A stretch of DNA of 64,000 nucleotides from contig VSPN01000001.1 in the NCBI GenBank assembly GCA_009775355.1, positions 1 to 64,000 of the forward strand. The letters are read 5' to 3'. This DNA is from Muribaculaceae bacterium (GTDB lineage Bacteria > Bacteroidota > Bacteroidia > Bacteroidales > Muribaculaceae). Positions 42,729-54,133 of the stretch are shown in pieces (position 1 is the first letter of the stretch; the number at the start of each line of letters is the position of its first letter). Both the position numbers and the translations under genes were made by a program. The notes under the pieces were generated by a model. The model did no database searches, was not told where the DNA came from, and worked only from the letters and a program-made list of their open reading frames with translations.

Positions 42729-45152
42729 ATGGCAACACCGATAGAAATAAAGCAGAACTCCGCGCCATCATCATCCGCGCCACGAAAGACCGGACTTCGT
42801 GTTCAGGAATACCTTTTCATGTGTCTTGAACACTGGCCGTGGTTTCTGGTCTCGATAGTGGTCTGCATGGCCTGCGGCTACATATATGTAAAGAAGACCG
42901 CGCCGACATATCAGAAATCAGCATCCATACTCATAAAGACCGACGACAGCGGACGTTCCACAGCCTCTGGCGCAGCGATATTCAATGATCTCGGGTTCTC
43001 TGCCACCAACAGCCCCGTGATGGATGAGGTGCAGATCATCAAATCGCCCGACCTGATGCGCGATGTGGCACGCCGTCTTAACCTCGACATCACATATTCG
43101 ACCAAAGGGAAATTCCGCGAGATCGACAGATACGGAAGCATGCTCCCGGTGCAGGTGTCACTGCCTGACATCGGGGATGAAGACCAGGCTTCGTTCAAGC
43201 TTTCACTTGCCGCCAACGGCGACTTCACAATCAGCGACATCGTGCTCAAAGGCCGTGAGCTGAACCGCGCCCCTATAAAAGGACGCATGGGCACAAGTCT
43301 CAACACACCGCTCGGACGCGTCACCGTGTCACCGGCCAAAGGCTATGCCGGCAACGAGGAAATGGAGCTTACCGTGCGTCACAACTCGCTCAAGAACACT
43401 GCAGCCTCATTCAATGGCAGACTCACGGTAGAGAACGACGACAAATCCTGGAACATGGTCAACATGAAGATATCCGACTCCTCGCCCGAGCGTGCCGAAG
43501 ATGTGCTGACACAGCTTATAGCCTGCTACAACGACCGCTGGATGCGCGACAAGCGCACACTTGCCGACAATTCGAGCAAGTTCATCGAGGAGCGCGTGCA
43601 GCTTCTGCAGAAAGAGCTCGGCTCGGTCGACGACGACATCTCGTCGTTCAAGAGCGCCAATCTTGTTCCTGACGTCGATGCAGCCGCATCTCTCTACATG
43701 AGTCAGGCAACACAGGCCTCCATGGCACTCAAGGATCTCCGCGACCAGGAGTATATGGCGAAATATATACGCAACTACCTCCGCAACTCCGAGAATGTCA
43801 ACAAGCTTCTGCCCACCAGCGCCGGAAGCAGCGCCAACCTGTCGAGCCAGATCGCACAATACAACACCAGGATCCTGGAGCGCAACAGTCTTGTGGCACA
43901 GAGCAGCACCAGCAACCCGCTTGTAACGAGTCTTGATCAGGAACTCTCGGCCATGCGCGGGGCTCTCATCGCATCGATCGACAACGAGATCGTATCGATC
44001 GACGCCCAGATACGCAGTCAGGAAGGTCTGACCGGCTCCGCGACATCGAAAATCGCATCGACACCGAAACAAGCCAAATACCTGCTTAGCGTCGAGCGTC
44101 AGCAGAAAGTCAAGGAGTCTCTTTATCTCTACCTCCTTCAGAAACGCGAGGAGAACCAGCTCAACCAGGCCTTCACATCATACAACACACGAATAGTCCG
44201 CGAGCCGGACGGATCGAATGCCCCGATCGCCCCCGACGGCAGAAGCATCATGCTCTTCTCTTTCCTCATCGGACTCGCGATTCCGGCACTCGTTATATTC
44301 CAGCGCGAGATGTCAGTACACGTGGTGCGCGGGCGCAGGGATATCAAGAACATGAAGACTCCCCTTGCCGGCGAGCTGCCGCTTCACAGCAAAAAGCAGA
44401 AGCTGCCTCGCGTGAGCCCTTCGAACAAGGATCCGAAGGCTGTGATCGCTGTCAAGGAGAACTGCCGCAACTCCATCAACGAGGCTTTCCGTGTGCTCCG
44501 CACGAATCTGGAATTCATGTTCGCCAACGACCAGTCTCCGAAAGTCATCATGCTGACCTCGGCCAACCCCGGAAGCGGAAAGACTTTCGTAGCATACAAC
44601 CTTGCGAAGAGTTTCGCCATAAAAGGGAAACGCGTCATCGTGCTTGACCTCGATATGCGCAAGGCATCGATGAGCAAATATATCGACCAGCCCGACAGCG
44701 GTATAGCCGATTATCTCGCCAACAGGGTCAACGATATAACCAAGATCATCCACAAGGTAGACGACAGTCCGAACATGTCGGTAATTCCGGTCGGCACCAT
44801 TCCCCCGAACCCCACAGAGCTGCTGTTCAGCGAGCGTATGCACGCCCTCATAGAGGATCTGAAAGTCCACTATGACTATGTGTTCATCGACTGTCCTCCG
44901 GTAGAGGTTGTGGCAGACTCGACGATCGTAAGCAAATATGCGGACCACACTCTGTTTGTGATCCGCGCAGGAGTCCTCGACCTGTCGATGCTCTCTGTGA
45001 TCGACGACATGTATTCCAACGGTTCATATCCCAACATGTCGGTAGTGCTCAACGGCACCATCAACCCGCGCAACTCATACGCCCGCCGCTACGGCAACCC
45101 GTACAGCTACGGATACGGATACGGCACAGGCTATTCCTACTCGGGAGAATAA
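42729..45152 (+). CDS. Polysaccharide co-polymerase with BY-kinase domain (Wzc-like)
   Basis: This 807-residue inner-membrane protein sets polymer length and phosphorylates itself on tyrosine. A first membrane segment (about 33-53) is followed by the Wzz domain ([18 protein letters not shown]), a large periplasmic coiled-coil region, and a second membrane segment (about 500-520). The kinase has Walker [20 protein letters not shown]' [12 protein letters not shown] and [13 protein letters not shown]. The C-terminal tail holds eight Tyr in its last 26 residues, the expected autophosphorylation cluster. The frame is intact and fused, as in proteobacterial Wzc. Confidence 0.95.
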   Translation: MATPIEIKQNSAPSSSAPRKTGLRVQEYLFMCLEHWPWFLVSIVVCMACGYIYVKKTAPTYQKSASILIKTDDSGRSTASGAAIFNDLGFSATNSPVMDEVQIIKSPDLMRDVARRLNLDITYSTKGKFREIDRYGSMLPVQVSLPDIGDEDQASFKLSLAANGDFTISDIVLKGRELNRAPIKGRMGTSLNTPLGRVTVSPAKGYAGNEEMELTVRHNSLKNTAASFNGRLTVENDDKSWNMVNMKISDSSPERAEDVLTQLIACYNDRWMRDKRTLADNSSKFIEERVQLLQKELGSVDDDISSFKSANLVPDVDAAASLYMSQATQASMALKDLRDQEYMAKYIRNYLRNSENVNKLLPTSAGSSANLSSQIAQYNTRILERNSLVAQSSTSNPLVTSLDQELSAMRGALIASIDNEIVSIDAQIRSQEGLTGSATSKIASTPKQAKYLLSVERQQKVKESLYLYLLQKREENQLNQAFTSYNTRIVREPDGSNAPIAPDGRSIMLFSFLIGLAIPALVIFQREMSVHVVRGRRDIKNMKTPLAGELPLHSKKQKLPRVSPSNKDPKAVIAVKENCRNSINEAFRVLRTNLEFMFANDQSPKVIMLTSANPGSGKTFVAYNLAKSFAIKGKRVIVLDLDMRKASMSKYIDQPDSGIADYLANRVNDITKIIHKVDDSPNMSVIPVGTIPPNPTELLFSERMHALIEDLKVHYDYVFIDCPPVEVVADSTIVSKYADHTLFVIRAGVLDLSMLSVIDDMYSNGSYPNMSVVLNGTINPRNSYARRYGNPYSYGYGYGTGYSYSGE

Positions 45153-45191
45153 CGGCTTCCCGGTCAGGCAAAGGCCGCAGATACACCAGAG

Positions 45192-45230
45192 AGCCCCGGC
45201 CTAAGCGAAACGACGCTGACGCCCGGGGCT
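45192..45230 (+). terminator. Stem-loop between wzc-like gene and rfbA
   Basis: AGCCCCGG (45192-45199) pairs with CCGGGGCT (45223-45230), and an inner AGCG/CGCT stem extends it. TTCGTCTC follows. It lies in a 125-base gap inside the operon and could be an internal attenuator that the UpxY-type protein overrides. Confidence 0.5.
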
Positions 45231-45277
45231 TTCGTCTCACAAGACTCAGACAACTAACTTCTCTTCAACACAAACCA

Positions 45278-46183
45278 ATGAAAGGCATAGTACTCGCCGG
45301 AGGCTCCGGCACCAGACTCTACCCCATCACCAAGGGTGTAAGCAAACAGTTGCTACCCATCTATGACAAACCGATGGTCTACTATCCGATCTCCGTGCTG
45401 ATGCAGGCAGGCATCAGAGAGATTCTCGTGATATCGACACCGAGCGACCTGCCGGGCTTCAGACGTCTTCTCGGAGACGGATCTGACTACGGCGTGCGGA
45501 TCGAGTATGCCGAGCAACCCTCGCCCGACGGGCTCGCACAGGCGTTCATAATCGGCCGCGAGTTTATAGGCGATGATACCGCATGCCTCGTACTTGGAGA
45601 CAATATATTCCACGGAGCAGGATTTACAGGGATATTGCGCGAGGCAGTCGAAGATGCAGAGAAGAACGGCAAAGCGACCGTGTTCGGATACTGGGTTGAT
45701 GACCCTGAGCGGTATGGTGTGGCTGATTTCGACAGCGACGGAAACTGCCTTTCGATCGAAGAGAAGCCTTCGAACCCGAAATCGAACTATGCAGTGGTGG
45801 GACTTTACTTCTACCCCAACAAAGTCGTGGATGTTGCGGCCGGCATAAAGCCCTCGGCCCGCGGCGAACTTGAGATCACATCGGTCAACCAGGCGTTTCT
45901 CAACGACGGCGAACTCAAAGTCAAGGTACTCCCCCGCGGATTCGCATGGCTCGACACCGGCACACACGATTCACTCGCCGAAGCGTCGATATATGTCGAG
46001 GTGCTTGAGAAAAGACAGGGTCTGAAAATCGGATGTCTCGAAGGCATAGCTTACCGTCAGGGCTGGATCACACGCGAACGCATGGAGCGCCTTGCCGCAC
46101 CGATGCTTAAAAACAACTACGGCAAATATCTGCTCAAGGTCATCAACGAGCTTGACAGGACACACGACTCAAACCTCGACTGA
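45278..46183 (+). CDS. rfbA: Glucose-1-phosphate thymidylyltransferase
   Basis: This 301-residue nucleotidyltransferase makes dTDP-glucose, the first step of dTDP-rhamnose synthesis. The nucleotide-binding [15 protein letters not shown] lies at residues 6-20. [20 protein letters not shown] follows, then [13 protein letters not shown] and [16 protein letters not shown]. The length is normal. Of the four rhamnose genes only rfbA and rfbC are here; rfbB and rfbD must be elsewhere if the pathway is complete. Confidence 0.97.
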   Translation: MKGIVLAGGSGTRLYPITKGVSKQLLPIYDKPMVYYPISVLMQAGIREILVISTPSDLPGFRRLLGDGSDYGVRIEYAEQPSPDGLAQAFIIGREFIGDDTACLVLGDNIFHGAGFTGILREAVEDAEKNGKATVFGYWVDDPERYGVADFDSDGNCLSIEEKPSNPKSNYAVVGLYFYPNKVVDVAAGIKPSARGELEITSVNQAFLNDGELKVKVLPRGFAWLDTGTHDSLAEASIYVEVLEKRQGLKIGCLEGIAYRQGWITRERMERLAAPMLKNNYGKYLLKVINELDRTHDSNLD

Positions 46184-46211
46184 CAAATCTCCAGACCGAA
46201 AACAAGTCATC

Positions 46212-46766
46212 ATGAATGTTATAAAAACCGATATAGAAGGAATCTTGATCCTTGAGCCGCGCGTATTCGAGGACTCACGCGGATACTTCTTCGAAAGCTA
46301 CTCCAAGAAAAATTTTGACTCGGAAGCATTCGGCGTCGAATTTGTACAGGACAACGAGTCCTGTTCATCACAGGGGGTGATGCGGGGACTCCACTTCCAG
46401 CGGCCACCCTTCACTCAGGCGAAGCTTGTAAGATGCGTCAGAGGCCGCGTGCTCGACGTAGCCGTCGACATCCGCAAGGGCAGTCCGACCTACGGGCGTC
46501 ATGTCGCCGTTGAACTGACAGAAGAGAACCATCGGCAGTTTTTCATTCCGAAAGGTTTCGCCCACGGTTTCGCCGTCTTGAGCGACACTGCGGTCTTCCA
46601 ATACAAATGCGACAACTACTATGCTCCCGAATCAGACGGAGGGATCTCGATCCTTGATCCGGATTTAGGCATAGACTGGCAGATCGACCCCGACAAAGCC
46701 ATTTTGTCGCCCAAAGACCTATCGCACCCGCTCCTCAAAGACTTCAACTCACCATTCACTTACTGA
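46212..46766 (+). CDS. rfbC: dTDP-4-dehydrorhamnose 3,5-epimerase
   Basis: ATG 46212-46214 gives MNVIKTDIEGILILEPRVFE and 184 residues, the family length. A longer frame to 46092 overlaps rfbA and is not family-like. Active-site blocks are QDNESCSSQGVMRGLHFQRP (with the catalytic His), DVAVDIRKGSPTYGRHVAVE and FIPKGFAHGFAVLSD. It lies 28 bases after rfbA and acts third in dTDP-rhamnose synthesis. Confidence 0.96.
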   Translation: MNVIKTDIEGILILEPRVFEDSRGYFFESYSKKNFDSEAFGVEFVQDNESCSSQGVMRGLHFQRPPFTQAKLVRCVRGRVLDVAVDIRKGSPTYGRHVAVELTEENHRQFFIPKGFAHGFAVLSDTAVFQYKCDNYYAPESDGGISILDPDLGIDWQIDPDKAILSPKDLSHPLLKDFNSPFTY

Positions 46767-46941
46767 CCCGGGCCGCTCATGACACGGCAACTCGGGCAAA
46801 GAAAACAGCGACAAGACGGAAACAACGGGAAAGAAACATGATGCGGCCACATGGCTCGCCATAGCCGGACTGACACTTCTTTGTGTCAATCCGGCATATA
46901 CGCAAGGAGATAACTGCAAGAACCTTCTTCTTGCCGGGGTC

Positions 46942-48084
46942 ATGACAATCTCACCACTGGTGCTTATGCTGCGCCGGGCACGCGTATTCATTCCACGCAT
47001 CGACATTCCGCTCTGCCTTGTATGCATGTTCGTCATCACATTTCCGGTTATATTTCACCCTGCGACCGTGAGATGGATAACCATGCTTTTCACCTGCGCG
47101 TGCTGCGTCTACTTCATGATGCTGGCAAGGCTGGTCCGCATAGCCGATCTCTCCCCCGCGCTCATATGCAGGCTGATAAAAACGATAATATACGCATTTG
47201 CAGCAGTTCTGATCGTGCAGCAGATATGCCTTGTGTGCGGACTTCCGATATTCAACGAGGCCAAAGTCTACCCCATGGCGCCGTTCAAACTCAATTCGCT
47301 CACAGCCGAGCCCTCGCACACCTCAGTGACACTCGGTGCCCTGATGTATTTCTACACACAGACGCGACGAATCGAGGCTCCGGACACCGGTCTGTGGCGC
47401 GAACTGAGGGAGCACTGGCCTGTATGGGCATGCTGGTTCTGGTGCATGTTCAGCCCTGTCAACGCCTCCGCCTACATGCTTGCTCCTCTCTCCCTTCTCC
47501 CCTACGTCACTCTCCGCAACTCACCATACTGGATTCCGGCGGGGATTGCGGCTGTAATCCTTTTCCTCACCTTTCCATACGGAGTAAGCTGGACAGCCGA
47601 CCGTCTGAGAAAGACGACAATCGCCGTGACGACACTCGATGACCGGATCATTCTGGAAGCGGATTCAAGCGCGGCCTCGAGAATAGTGCCGACCCTGAGG
47701 GGAGCCAAAGCAATCGACATGACAGATAAAGAGACATGGACAGGATACGGCACAGACGCCGACCAGCGCGACATGCTGCCGCGTCCATGCGACGAGAGCC
47801 TCAAAGGGTTTGCCGGAATATTCAGCATGTTCCACAACTACGGCGCGCCCTGCGCTCTCGCATTCTGGTGGCTGATTGCCACGGTCACACTGATACGCAA
47901 TAGATGGCTGTCGCTTCTGACATTCGCATTTGCCATGCAGATGTCGGCAGAACACAACATGCAGCTTGTATGGGTCATCCTGGCATTCTCGATGGTATTC
48001 AAGCACGTTGCATGCCGGTCAGAGTCACTTCTTAAACCTCTGACACCCGACAGAGAGATCTCCCGAAAAGAAAACGCCCGATAA
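46942..48084 (+). CDS. O-antigen polymerase-like membrane protein (Wzy-like), start region disrupted
   Basis: From ATG 46942 the product has 380 residues and about nine membrane segments. A large loop (about 225-290, with AVTTLDDRIILEADSSAASR) is typical of Wzy/O-antigen ligase-like proteins. The same frame is open for 53 further codons upstream (46783-46941). That stretch encodes a hydrophobic sequence, WLAIAGLTLLCVNPAY, that looks like a missing first membrane segment, but it contains no ATG, GTG or TTG. An ATG at 46779 in another frame reads 20 basic residues into this stretch before a stop. The true gene may start there with a one-base frameshift near 46830. Confidence 0.75.
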   Translation: MTISPLVLMLRRARVFIPRIDIPLCLVCMFVITFPVIFHPATVRWITMLFTCACCVYFMMLARLVRIADLSPALICRLIKTIIYAFAAVLIVQQICLVCGLPIFNEAKVYPMAPFKLNSLTAEPSHTSVTLGALMYFYTQTRRIEAPDTGLWRELREHWPVWACWFWCMFSPVNASAYMLAPLSLLPYVTLRNSPYWIPAGIAAVILFLTFPYGVSWTADRLRKTTIAVTTLDDRIILEADSSAASRIVPTLRGAKAIDMTDKETWTGYGTDADQRDMLPRPCDESLKGFAGIFSMFHNYGAPCALAFWWLIATVTLIRNRWLSLLTFAFAMQMSAEHNMQLVWVILAFSMVFKHVACRSESLLKPLTPDREISRKENAR

Positions 48085-48094
48085 CAGCCGGAAT

Positions 48095-49183
48095 ATGGAC
48101 AAGACTGCAAAAAAGAGAAAAAGAGTGGCGATAATCGGCTCACAGGGTGTCCCTCCCCAATACGGAGGATTTGAGACTCTGGTCGACAACATAGTCAAGA
48201 GGCATGATCCGGAGGCAGTGGAATACACGGTGTTCTGCAGCAAACCCGACATGAAGACCGACATGAGCCACTACCGTGGCAACCGTCTCAGGTATGTGGA
48301 TATACACGCACACGGGGTGATGAGTGTGCCCTACGATATAGTCTCCATGATAATGGCTGCGAGAGGATATGACGACATACTCGTGCTCGGCGTCTCGGGG
48401 TGTGTGTTCCTGCCGGTTCTGAGACTCCTCACAAGAGCCAGGATAATCGTCAACATCGACGGGCTTGAGCACAAACGGGACAAATGGCAGAACATGGCAA
48501 GGCGTTTCCTCAAGTTCTCGCTCGACACGTGTGTAAGATGGGCACACGAGATAGTTTCAGACAACAAAGGCATACAGGACTATGTGCGCAACACCTACAG
48601 ACGCGAAGCCAGACTGATAGCCTACGGAGGAGACCATGCGCTACGCGACGTCAGCGACCGATGCCAGCAGGCAATACTTGATTTCTACGGTCTTAAAGCC
48701 GGAGCCTATGACCTGAGCATATGCCGCATAGAACCCGAAAACAACTGTCACACCACACTTGAGGCATATGACGGTTCGGGAAAAACGATAACGATCGTCG
48801 GCAACTGGCATCACAGCGACTATTCACGCGACCTGTACACGCGATACAAAGACAAACCCGACATCAGGCTCATTGAGCCGGTCTACGATCTCGACATCCT
48901 CTATGCGCTGCGCAACAACATGCGTCTTTACGTGCACGGCCACCGCGCCGGAGGGACTAACCCCTCGCTTGTGGAAGCGATGTTCTTCGGCAAGCCGATT
49001 CTTGCATACGACGTGATCTACAACCGCGAGACAACCGAGAACAAGGCTTATTACTACACTGACAAAGAGTCACTCTCCAGACTTATCAGCCTCGAGGATC
49101 TTGACGGATCAGACACGACCGCTACAGCGCAACGCGAGTACATATGGCAAAAAATCGCACGGCTTTACGAATCCATGTACTGA
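48095..49183 (+). CDS. Glycosyltransferase with DUF1972 domain
   Basis: The 362-residue GT-B enzyme begins with the DUF1972 signature VAIIGSQGVPPQYGGFETLV. LVLGVSGCVFLPVLRL and NIDGLEHKRDKWQNMARRFL follow. The C-terminal GT1/GT4 half has HGHRAGGTNPSLVEAMFFGK, the sugar-nucleotide site. The family includes rhamnosyltransferases of capsule synthesis, which suits the rfbA/rfbC neighbours. It is the only clear sugar transferase in this locus. It ends the locus; a new promoter region follows. Confidence 0.92.
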   Translation: MDKTAKKRKRVAIIGSQGVPPQYGGFETLVDNIVKRHDPEAVEYTVFCSKPDMKTDMSHYRGNRLRYVDIHAHGVMSVPYDIVSMIMAARGYDDILVLGVSGCVFLPVLRLLTRARIIVNIDGLEHKRDKWQNMARRFLKFSLDTCVRWAHEIVSDNKGIQDYVRNTYRREARLIAYGGDHALRDVSDRCQQAILDFYGLKAGAYDLSICRIEPENNCHTTLEAYDGSGKTITIVGNWHHSDYSRDLYTRYKDKPDIRLIEPVYDLDILYALRNNMRLYVHGHRAGGTNPSLVEAMFFGKPILAYDVIYNRETTENKAYYYTDKESLSRLISLEDLDGSDTTATAQREYIWQKIARLYESMY

Positions 49184-49264
49184 AGGACGCATTTTTTCAG
49201 CATCCGGAAAGGGAAAAGTCTAAACTTTCTGGAATCCACGCGGTCTAAAAAGAAATATTTTTTG

Positions 49265-49272
49265 TAAATTTG
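49265..49272 (+). promoter_or_regulatory. -7 element ahead of the cell-wall gene cluster
   Basis: TAAATTTG is an exact -7 match. No clear -33 lies 19-21 bases upstream. It lies 68 bases before the ATG at 49341 and marks a break from the exopolysaccharide genes. Confidence 0.5.
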
Positions 49273-49340
49273 TTATCTTAACACCCTCCGCTCTCCGGGC
49301 CTCGTGTTCCGGAGAGCCTGACATTTGCAAATATCCGCCG

Positions 49341-52300
49341 ATGACAATGAAATTTCGCAAACTGACATATCTGCTGCTGTGCGCAGCTGTGGCCATAATG
49401 ACTATCGGCTGTGCCGAAGCCATGGCCGCCACAAAAAAATCAAAGGCCAGAACCACTCAGACATCAAAAAAATCACAGAAGAAGAGCTCCAGCTCCAAAA
49501 AAAAGAGAACGACCAAAAACTCGAAATCGAAACTCGCAAAAAATTCAAAAAAAAGAAAAGGGAAAAAGAGGAAAGGCCGCAACGTGGCAAAATCGACATA
49601 CAAGGCACCACCCAAGGAGCAACCGATGAACGACTCGCTCACCCTGCTTGTCAATCACTGTCTCATAGAAGGCATACCTGAGCATCTCAATCCGGGAGGC
49701 CTTCGCGTCAACAGTGTCCGTCCTGACAAAGCCCGCAAGACCGCAGCCATAGGCCTGAACGAAAATTTCACATACATGCCGGTGACACGAAAGCTGATCG
49801 ACTCTCTGTCAAACGCCGTCAGATCATGTCTGCCGGACTCCATATCAGACTATCGCGTCACACTCAGCGTCGGCGACAAATCGCTTGCCTACTACATAAC
49901 GAAGGTCGACCGACTCCCCGAGAAATACCGGACAAACCCGGCATTTGTAGAAGAGGTGCATCCGCTTGTCACCGCAAAAAAGGGGATGGACCGCGATATC
50001 ATCGCCCTCTGGCATTCGCATGGACGATACTACAACAACGGCAACTGGCAATGGCAGCGTCCGATGCTTTTCGAGACATCGGAAGACATCTACACAATGA
50101 GCTATATACTCCCCTACGTCGTGCCGATGCTCGAAAACGCCGGAGCATACGTCATGCTTCCCCGCGAACGAGACACAAGCCGGCATGAAGTCATCGTAGA
50201 CAACGACACCAACGACGAGGGACAGATTTTCTCGCAGCCGTATTACAGAGAACTTTCGGGGACTGCACGGTGGCAGACCGGCGAACTTGACGGCTTCATC
50301 TACGACCTGCCTGATTTCCGCGACACGGAAAATCCGTTCGAGAACGGCACCTACCGCCAGACCGAGACACAGAAAAACGGCAACCCTTCGATAGCGGCAT
50401 GGTATGCCGACATACCCGAAGACGGGGAGTATGCTGTTTATGTCAGCTACAAGACTCTTCCCAACTCAACTTCAGACGCACGCTACACGGTCAATTATTC
50501 CGGCGGCTCCAAGGAGTTCAAGGTCAACCAGCAGATGGGAGGAGGCACATGGATCTATCTCGGCACATTCCCGCTCGAGAGCGGATACAGTGACACCGAA
50601 CCTGTAGTAACCCTTACAAACCTCACAGATGGAGAGAGCGGCACCGTTGTGACTGCCGACGCCGTGAAGATCGGAGGAGGCATGGGCAACATAGCACGCA
50701 GTCCGAAACGCAGCGACATCTATTACGACCCCTCCACACCCGACAAAAGCCTGACGGCTTCCGCCGGTTCTGAGAATGAAGATAGCGAGGAGGAAGAAGA
50801 TATCGACGAGAATGCCGACGACATCGCCGACACCGCGGAGCAGAACGGAGAAGGGCCTGACAGAACGCAGCAGGCCGACCAGAAGCCAAAAGGTCCGGCC
50901 CCGACATTCCGAACGTCAGGGATGCCGAGATTTCTTGAGGGCGCACGCTACTGGCTTCACTGGGCAGGTTTCCCCGAATACGTATATTCCCCCTATCACG
51001 GCACAAACGACTACAAAGATGACTACACGAGCCGCGGGCACTGGGTGAATTATCTTGCAGGAGGATCGAGGGTGCTTCCCGGACAGGAAGGACTGAATAT
51101 ACCCGTTGACGCGGCATTCGCACTCCACAGCGACGCAGGCAAACGTGACAACGACTCATTCGTCGGAACACTCGGCATATATTTCACCCAGAACGGAGAC
51201 TCATATAAGGACGGCACTCCACGCATCAACTCGCGAATGCTGACCGACATGATCATGCAGCAGATCACCAACGATATCCGCCGACAGCATGAGCCGGAAT
51301 GGACACGCAGGTCGATGTGGGACAAATCATATGTCGAGGCACGGGTGCCCGAAGTGCCGACAACTCTTATAGAGCTTATGAGCCATCAGAACTATGCTGA
51401 CATGACTTACGGTCTCGACCCCAACTTCCGGTTTACGGTCGGACGTGCGATCTATAAAGGTCTCGCCCGGTTCATGGCCGAACGCAAGGGCCGCGATCTT
51501 GTCATACAGCCACTTCCGGTCAGCGACTTCAATATCAGGCGCACCAAGGAGAGACACTATCGTCTGGCATGGAATCCGACACCCGACCGCCTTGAACCGA
51601 CTGCGATGCCCGACAGATACATAATCATGGAACGTTCAGGCGATGATCTCGGCTTCCATAAGATCGGCGAGACGAAAGACACCCACTTCGACATCAAGGT
51701 GACCGACCACGACATCCACAGTTTCCACGTCATCGCAGCCAATGCCGGAGGCACCGCATTCCCGTCGGAAACCCTCGCCCTCAGAGAAGGCACAGGCAAT
51801 GTAAAGCCCGTGATGATCATAAACGGATTCACCCGGATCAGTGCTCCGGGCCATTATTCGACATCAACGACTGCCGGATTTGACTCTGAATCCGACTTCG
51901 GTGTGCCATACATAAAAGACATATCATTCGCTGGACACCAGACTGAATTCAGGCGCGCGGCTGGAAACAGTTTCGGAAGCAGCGGTCAGAATTATGTGAC
52001 CCAGGTGATCTCCGGCAACACATTCGACTACCCTGCAGTGCACGGACTCGCACTCTCCGAAGCCACTGGCACCGGCTTCGTATCGTCATCGGCCTCAGCA
52101 GTCGAGAACGGAGATGTGAAACTGCAGGACTATCCTCTCGTGGATCTGATACTCGGCAAACAGAAAAGCACACTTATCGGCAGAGGCCGCGACGGCGTGC
52201 ACTACCGGGCATTCCCCGCAGCTCTTCAGAAAGCCATACGCCAATATGTCGACAAAGGAGGAGACATGATAATCAGCGGCCAGTACGTGGCCTCGGACAT

Positions 52301-52667
52301 ACAGGACTCACGTGCCACAAAAGAGGACCGTCTGTTCGCATCCGAAATACTCGGTGTCGACAGTGTCGCAAGCCATGACCGCAGATCCGGTCGGCTGCGC
52401 GACTCCATGAGCGGCAAGACAATCAGATACTCCTCGACATTGAATGCCGACAACTACATAGTCGAGATGCCTGACATTCTTGTTCCCGCCGCCAACAGCG
52501 TCACCACCGAGATTCTGACATTTCCCGACTCAGGCGACAGAGCCGGCCATATCGTCAGCCACGGCAAAGGAAAAACGGCCATCATCACAGTGCCGGTAGA
52601 AGCTTTGACAGACAAGAACGAACGCACCGCTCTGATGCGGGAGGTGACAGGACTGCTAAAAAAATAA
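49341..52667 (+). CDS. Large exported protein: split amidase-like domain with golvesin-like insert
   Basis: The 1108-residue product resembles proteins often labelled xanthan lyase in Bacteroidota. A signal peptide (1-30; possible lipobox near Cys24) leads into a Lys/Ser-rich basic stretch (31-88). An N-acetylmuramoyl-alanine-amidase-like domain appears to be split. Part one is about 215-290 ([32 protein letters not shown]). Part two is about 545-720 ([30 protein letters not shown], with a His and a Glu where zinc ligand and catalytic residue are expected). Between them lie a golvesin-like beta domain (about 330-460) and an acidic linker (about 478-525). An FnIII-like part (about 735-815) and a GATase-like C-terminal domain follow. 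Cell-wall cleavage is inferred. Confidence 0.75.
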   Translation: MTMKFRKLTYLLLCAAVAIMTIGCAEAMAATKKSKARTTQTSKKSQKKSSSSKKKRTTKNSKSKLAKNSKKRKGKKRKGRNVAKSTYKAPPKEQPMNDSLTLLVNHCLIEGIPEHLNPGGLRVNSVRPDKARKTAAIGLNENFTYMPVTRKLIDSLSNAVRSCLPDSISDYRVTLSVGDKSLAYYITKVDRLPEKYRTNPAFVEEVHPLVTAKKGMDRDIIALWHSHGRYYNNGNWQWQRPMLFETSEDIYTMSYILPYVVPMLENAGAYVMLPRERDTSRHEVIVDNDTNDEGQIFSQPYYRELSGTARWQTGELDGFIYDLPDFRDTENPFENGTYRQTETQKNGNPSIAAWYADIPEDGEYAVYVSYKTLPNSTSDARYTVNYSGGSKEFKVNQQMGGGTWIYLGTFPLESGYSDTEPVVTLTNLTDGESGTVVTADAVKIGGGMGNIARSPKRSDIYYDPSTPDKSLTASAGSENEDSEEEEDIDENADDIADTAEQNGEGPDRTQQADQKPKGPAPTFRTSGMPRFLEGARYWLHWAGFPEYVYSPYHGTNDYKDDYTSRGHWVNYLAGGSRVLPGQEGLNIPVDAAFALHSDAGKRDNDSFVGTLGIYFTQNGDSYKDGTPRINSRMLTDMIMQQITNDIRRQHEPEWTRRSMWDKSYVEARVPEVPTTLIELMSHQNYADMTYGLDPNFRFTVGRAIYKGLARFMAERKGRDLVIQPLPVSDFNIRRTKERHYRLAWNPTPDRLEPTAMPDRYIIMERSGDDLGFHKIGETKDTHFDIKVTDHDIHSFHVIAANAGGTAFPSETLALREGTGNVKPVMIINGFTRISAPGHYSTSTTAGFDSESDFGVPYIKDISFAGHQTEFRRAAGNSFGSSGQNYVTQVISGNTFDYPAVHGLALSEATGTGFVSSSASAVENGDVKLQDYPLVDLILGKQKSTLIGRGRDGVHYRAFPAALQKAIRQYVDKGGDMIISGQYVASDIQDSRATKEDRLFASEILGVDSVASHDRRSGRLRDSMSGKTIRYSSTLNADNYIVEMPDILVPAANSVTTEILTFPDSGDRAGHIVSHGKGKTAIITVPVEALTDKNERTALMREVTGLLKK

Positions 52668-52672
52668 CCGAC

Positions 52673-54133
52673 ATGAACATCATACGATTCACTGACATAA
52701 ACTCACTGCGTGAGGAAATTTTCAAGACCCCGCTCGAACAGTTCATACTCGTAAGGACAGATGACAGGGAAATCGAGCTGGATCCGCATTGCATACACAG
52801 GCTGACCGAAGTGGCTGCCGATGTCGATTCGACGCTTACATACTGCTGCTACCGTGACAGGCTTCCAGACGGCACGACTGCGGACCACCCGGTGATCGAC
52901 TATCAGCCCGGATCCGTACGCGACGACTTTGATTTCGGGCCGCTCGTGCTGCTCAACGCCGCCGACGTTCTTGCAGCCACTGAAGACATGAACGAGGAGT
53001 CGGCCATGGCCGACGGCGGATGGTACGCCATGAGACTTCGGGTCACTATGGGAAAGATGATAGCCATGATCCCCGAGTATCTCTATACGGTCTCAAAAAG
53101 CGATCTTCGGGCAAGCGGCAAAAAACAACATGACTATGTAGATCCGCGCAACCGCGACTACCAGCGCCAGATGGAGGAAGCCCTTACACAGCATCTTCAC
53201 GAGATCGACGCCGCAGTCGACACTTCAAGGCAGGAAAAGGTAGACTATGACTCAGAGTCCTTTCCTGTCGAGGCGTCGGTGATAATACCTGTCCGCGACA
53301 GAGTCCGGACCATAATGGATGCTGTCAACTCCGCGCTCGGACAAAAAACGTCATTCGCGATGAACGTCATCGTGGTCGACAATGATTCGACCGACGGCAC
53401 CCGGCAACTTCTCGAGGCAATCGATGACCCGCGGCTCGTGCTGATAAAGGCAGCATCATCCGAACGGCTCGGAATCGGAGGATGCTGGAACCGCGCGCTG
53501 CTTGATCCGCGCTGCGGCAGATTCGCCATTCAGCTCGACTCAGACGACCTTTACAATTCTCCGGATACTGTAGCGACTATCGTTTCCAAATTCCGCAGCG
53601 GCAACCACGCCATGGTCATCGGCAGCTACACTCTTGTCAACTTCGACGGAGAGACGATTCCGCCGGGACTTGTAAGCCACGACGAATGGACCGACAGCAA
53701 CGGTCCGAACAATGCTCTGCGCATCAATGGTCTTGGGGCACCCCGAGCTTTCTTCACACCGGTGGCAAGGCGGTTTCTGTTTCCGAACGTCAGTTACGGC
53801 GAAGACTACGCCATGGCTCTGCGCATCAGCAGGGACTACTCGATCGGACGTATATTCACATCGCTTTACCTTTGCCGCCGTTGGGAGGGCAATTCTGACG
53901 CCGCTCTGTCGCAGGAACGCATCAATGCCAACAATACATATAAAGACTGTGTCCGGTCGTTCGAACTCATGGCACGCGTCCGCCAGAACTATGACGCGGC
54001 GGGAGGAAACCGTGGCGGATGGCTTTTCCCCGGCGCTACTGCCGGGCCATGGGGATTTCTTGATGCTCCGGAAGATCCCGGATGCGACGACGATGATGAT
54101 GATGATGACTTTGACAGATTCGACGAAAACTGA
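52673..54133 (+). CDS. Glycosyltransferase family 2 with degenerate N-terminal half-domain
   Basis: In the 486-residue product, residues about 207-420 form a GT2 domain. [20 protein letters not shown] starts it, [12 protein letters not shown] and [13 protein letters not shown] (the DxD-type metal site) follow, and [16 protein letters not shown] lies later. Residues 25-130 ([31 protein letters not shown]) look like the second half of another GT2 domain without its nucleotide-binding part. The C-terminus has eight Asp in a row (54086-54109, mostly GAT codons). No membrane segment is seen. It starts five bases after the amidase-like gene and its stop shares one base with the next ATG. Donor and acceptor are unknown. 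Confidence 0.85.
   Translation: MNIIRFTDINSLREEIFKTPLEQFILVRTDDREIELDPHCIHRLTEVAADVDSTLTYCCYRDRLPDGTTADHPVIDYQPGSVRDDFDFGPLVLLNAADVLAATEDMNEESAMADGGWYAMRLRVTMGKMIAMIPEYLYTVSKSDLRASGKKQHDYVDPRNRDYQRQMEEALTQHLHEIDAAVDTSRQEKVDYDSESFPVEASVIIPVRDRVRTIMDAVNSALGQKTSFAMNVIVVDNDSTDGTRQLLEAIDDPRLVLIKAASSERLGIGGCWNRALLDPRCGRFAIQLDSDDLYNSPDTVATIVSKFRSGNHAMVIGSYTLVNFDGETIPPGLVSHDEWTDSNGPNNALRINGLGAPRAFFTPVARRFLFPNVSYGEDYAMALRISRDYSIGRIFTSLYLCRRWEGNSDAALSQERINANNTYKDCVRSFELMARVRQNYDAAGGNRGGWLFPGATAGPWGFLDAPEDPGCDDDDDDDDFDRFDEN
54086..54109 (+). repeat. Asp-codon run in the GT2 gene
   Basis: Eight consecutive Asp codons (GAC GAC, five GAT, GAC) form a short trinucleotide repeat 24 bases before the GT2 stop. 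In-frame changes in repeat number would alter only the acidic tail. Confidence 0.8.
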
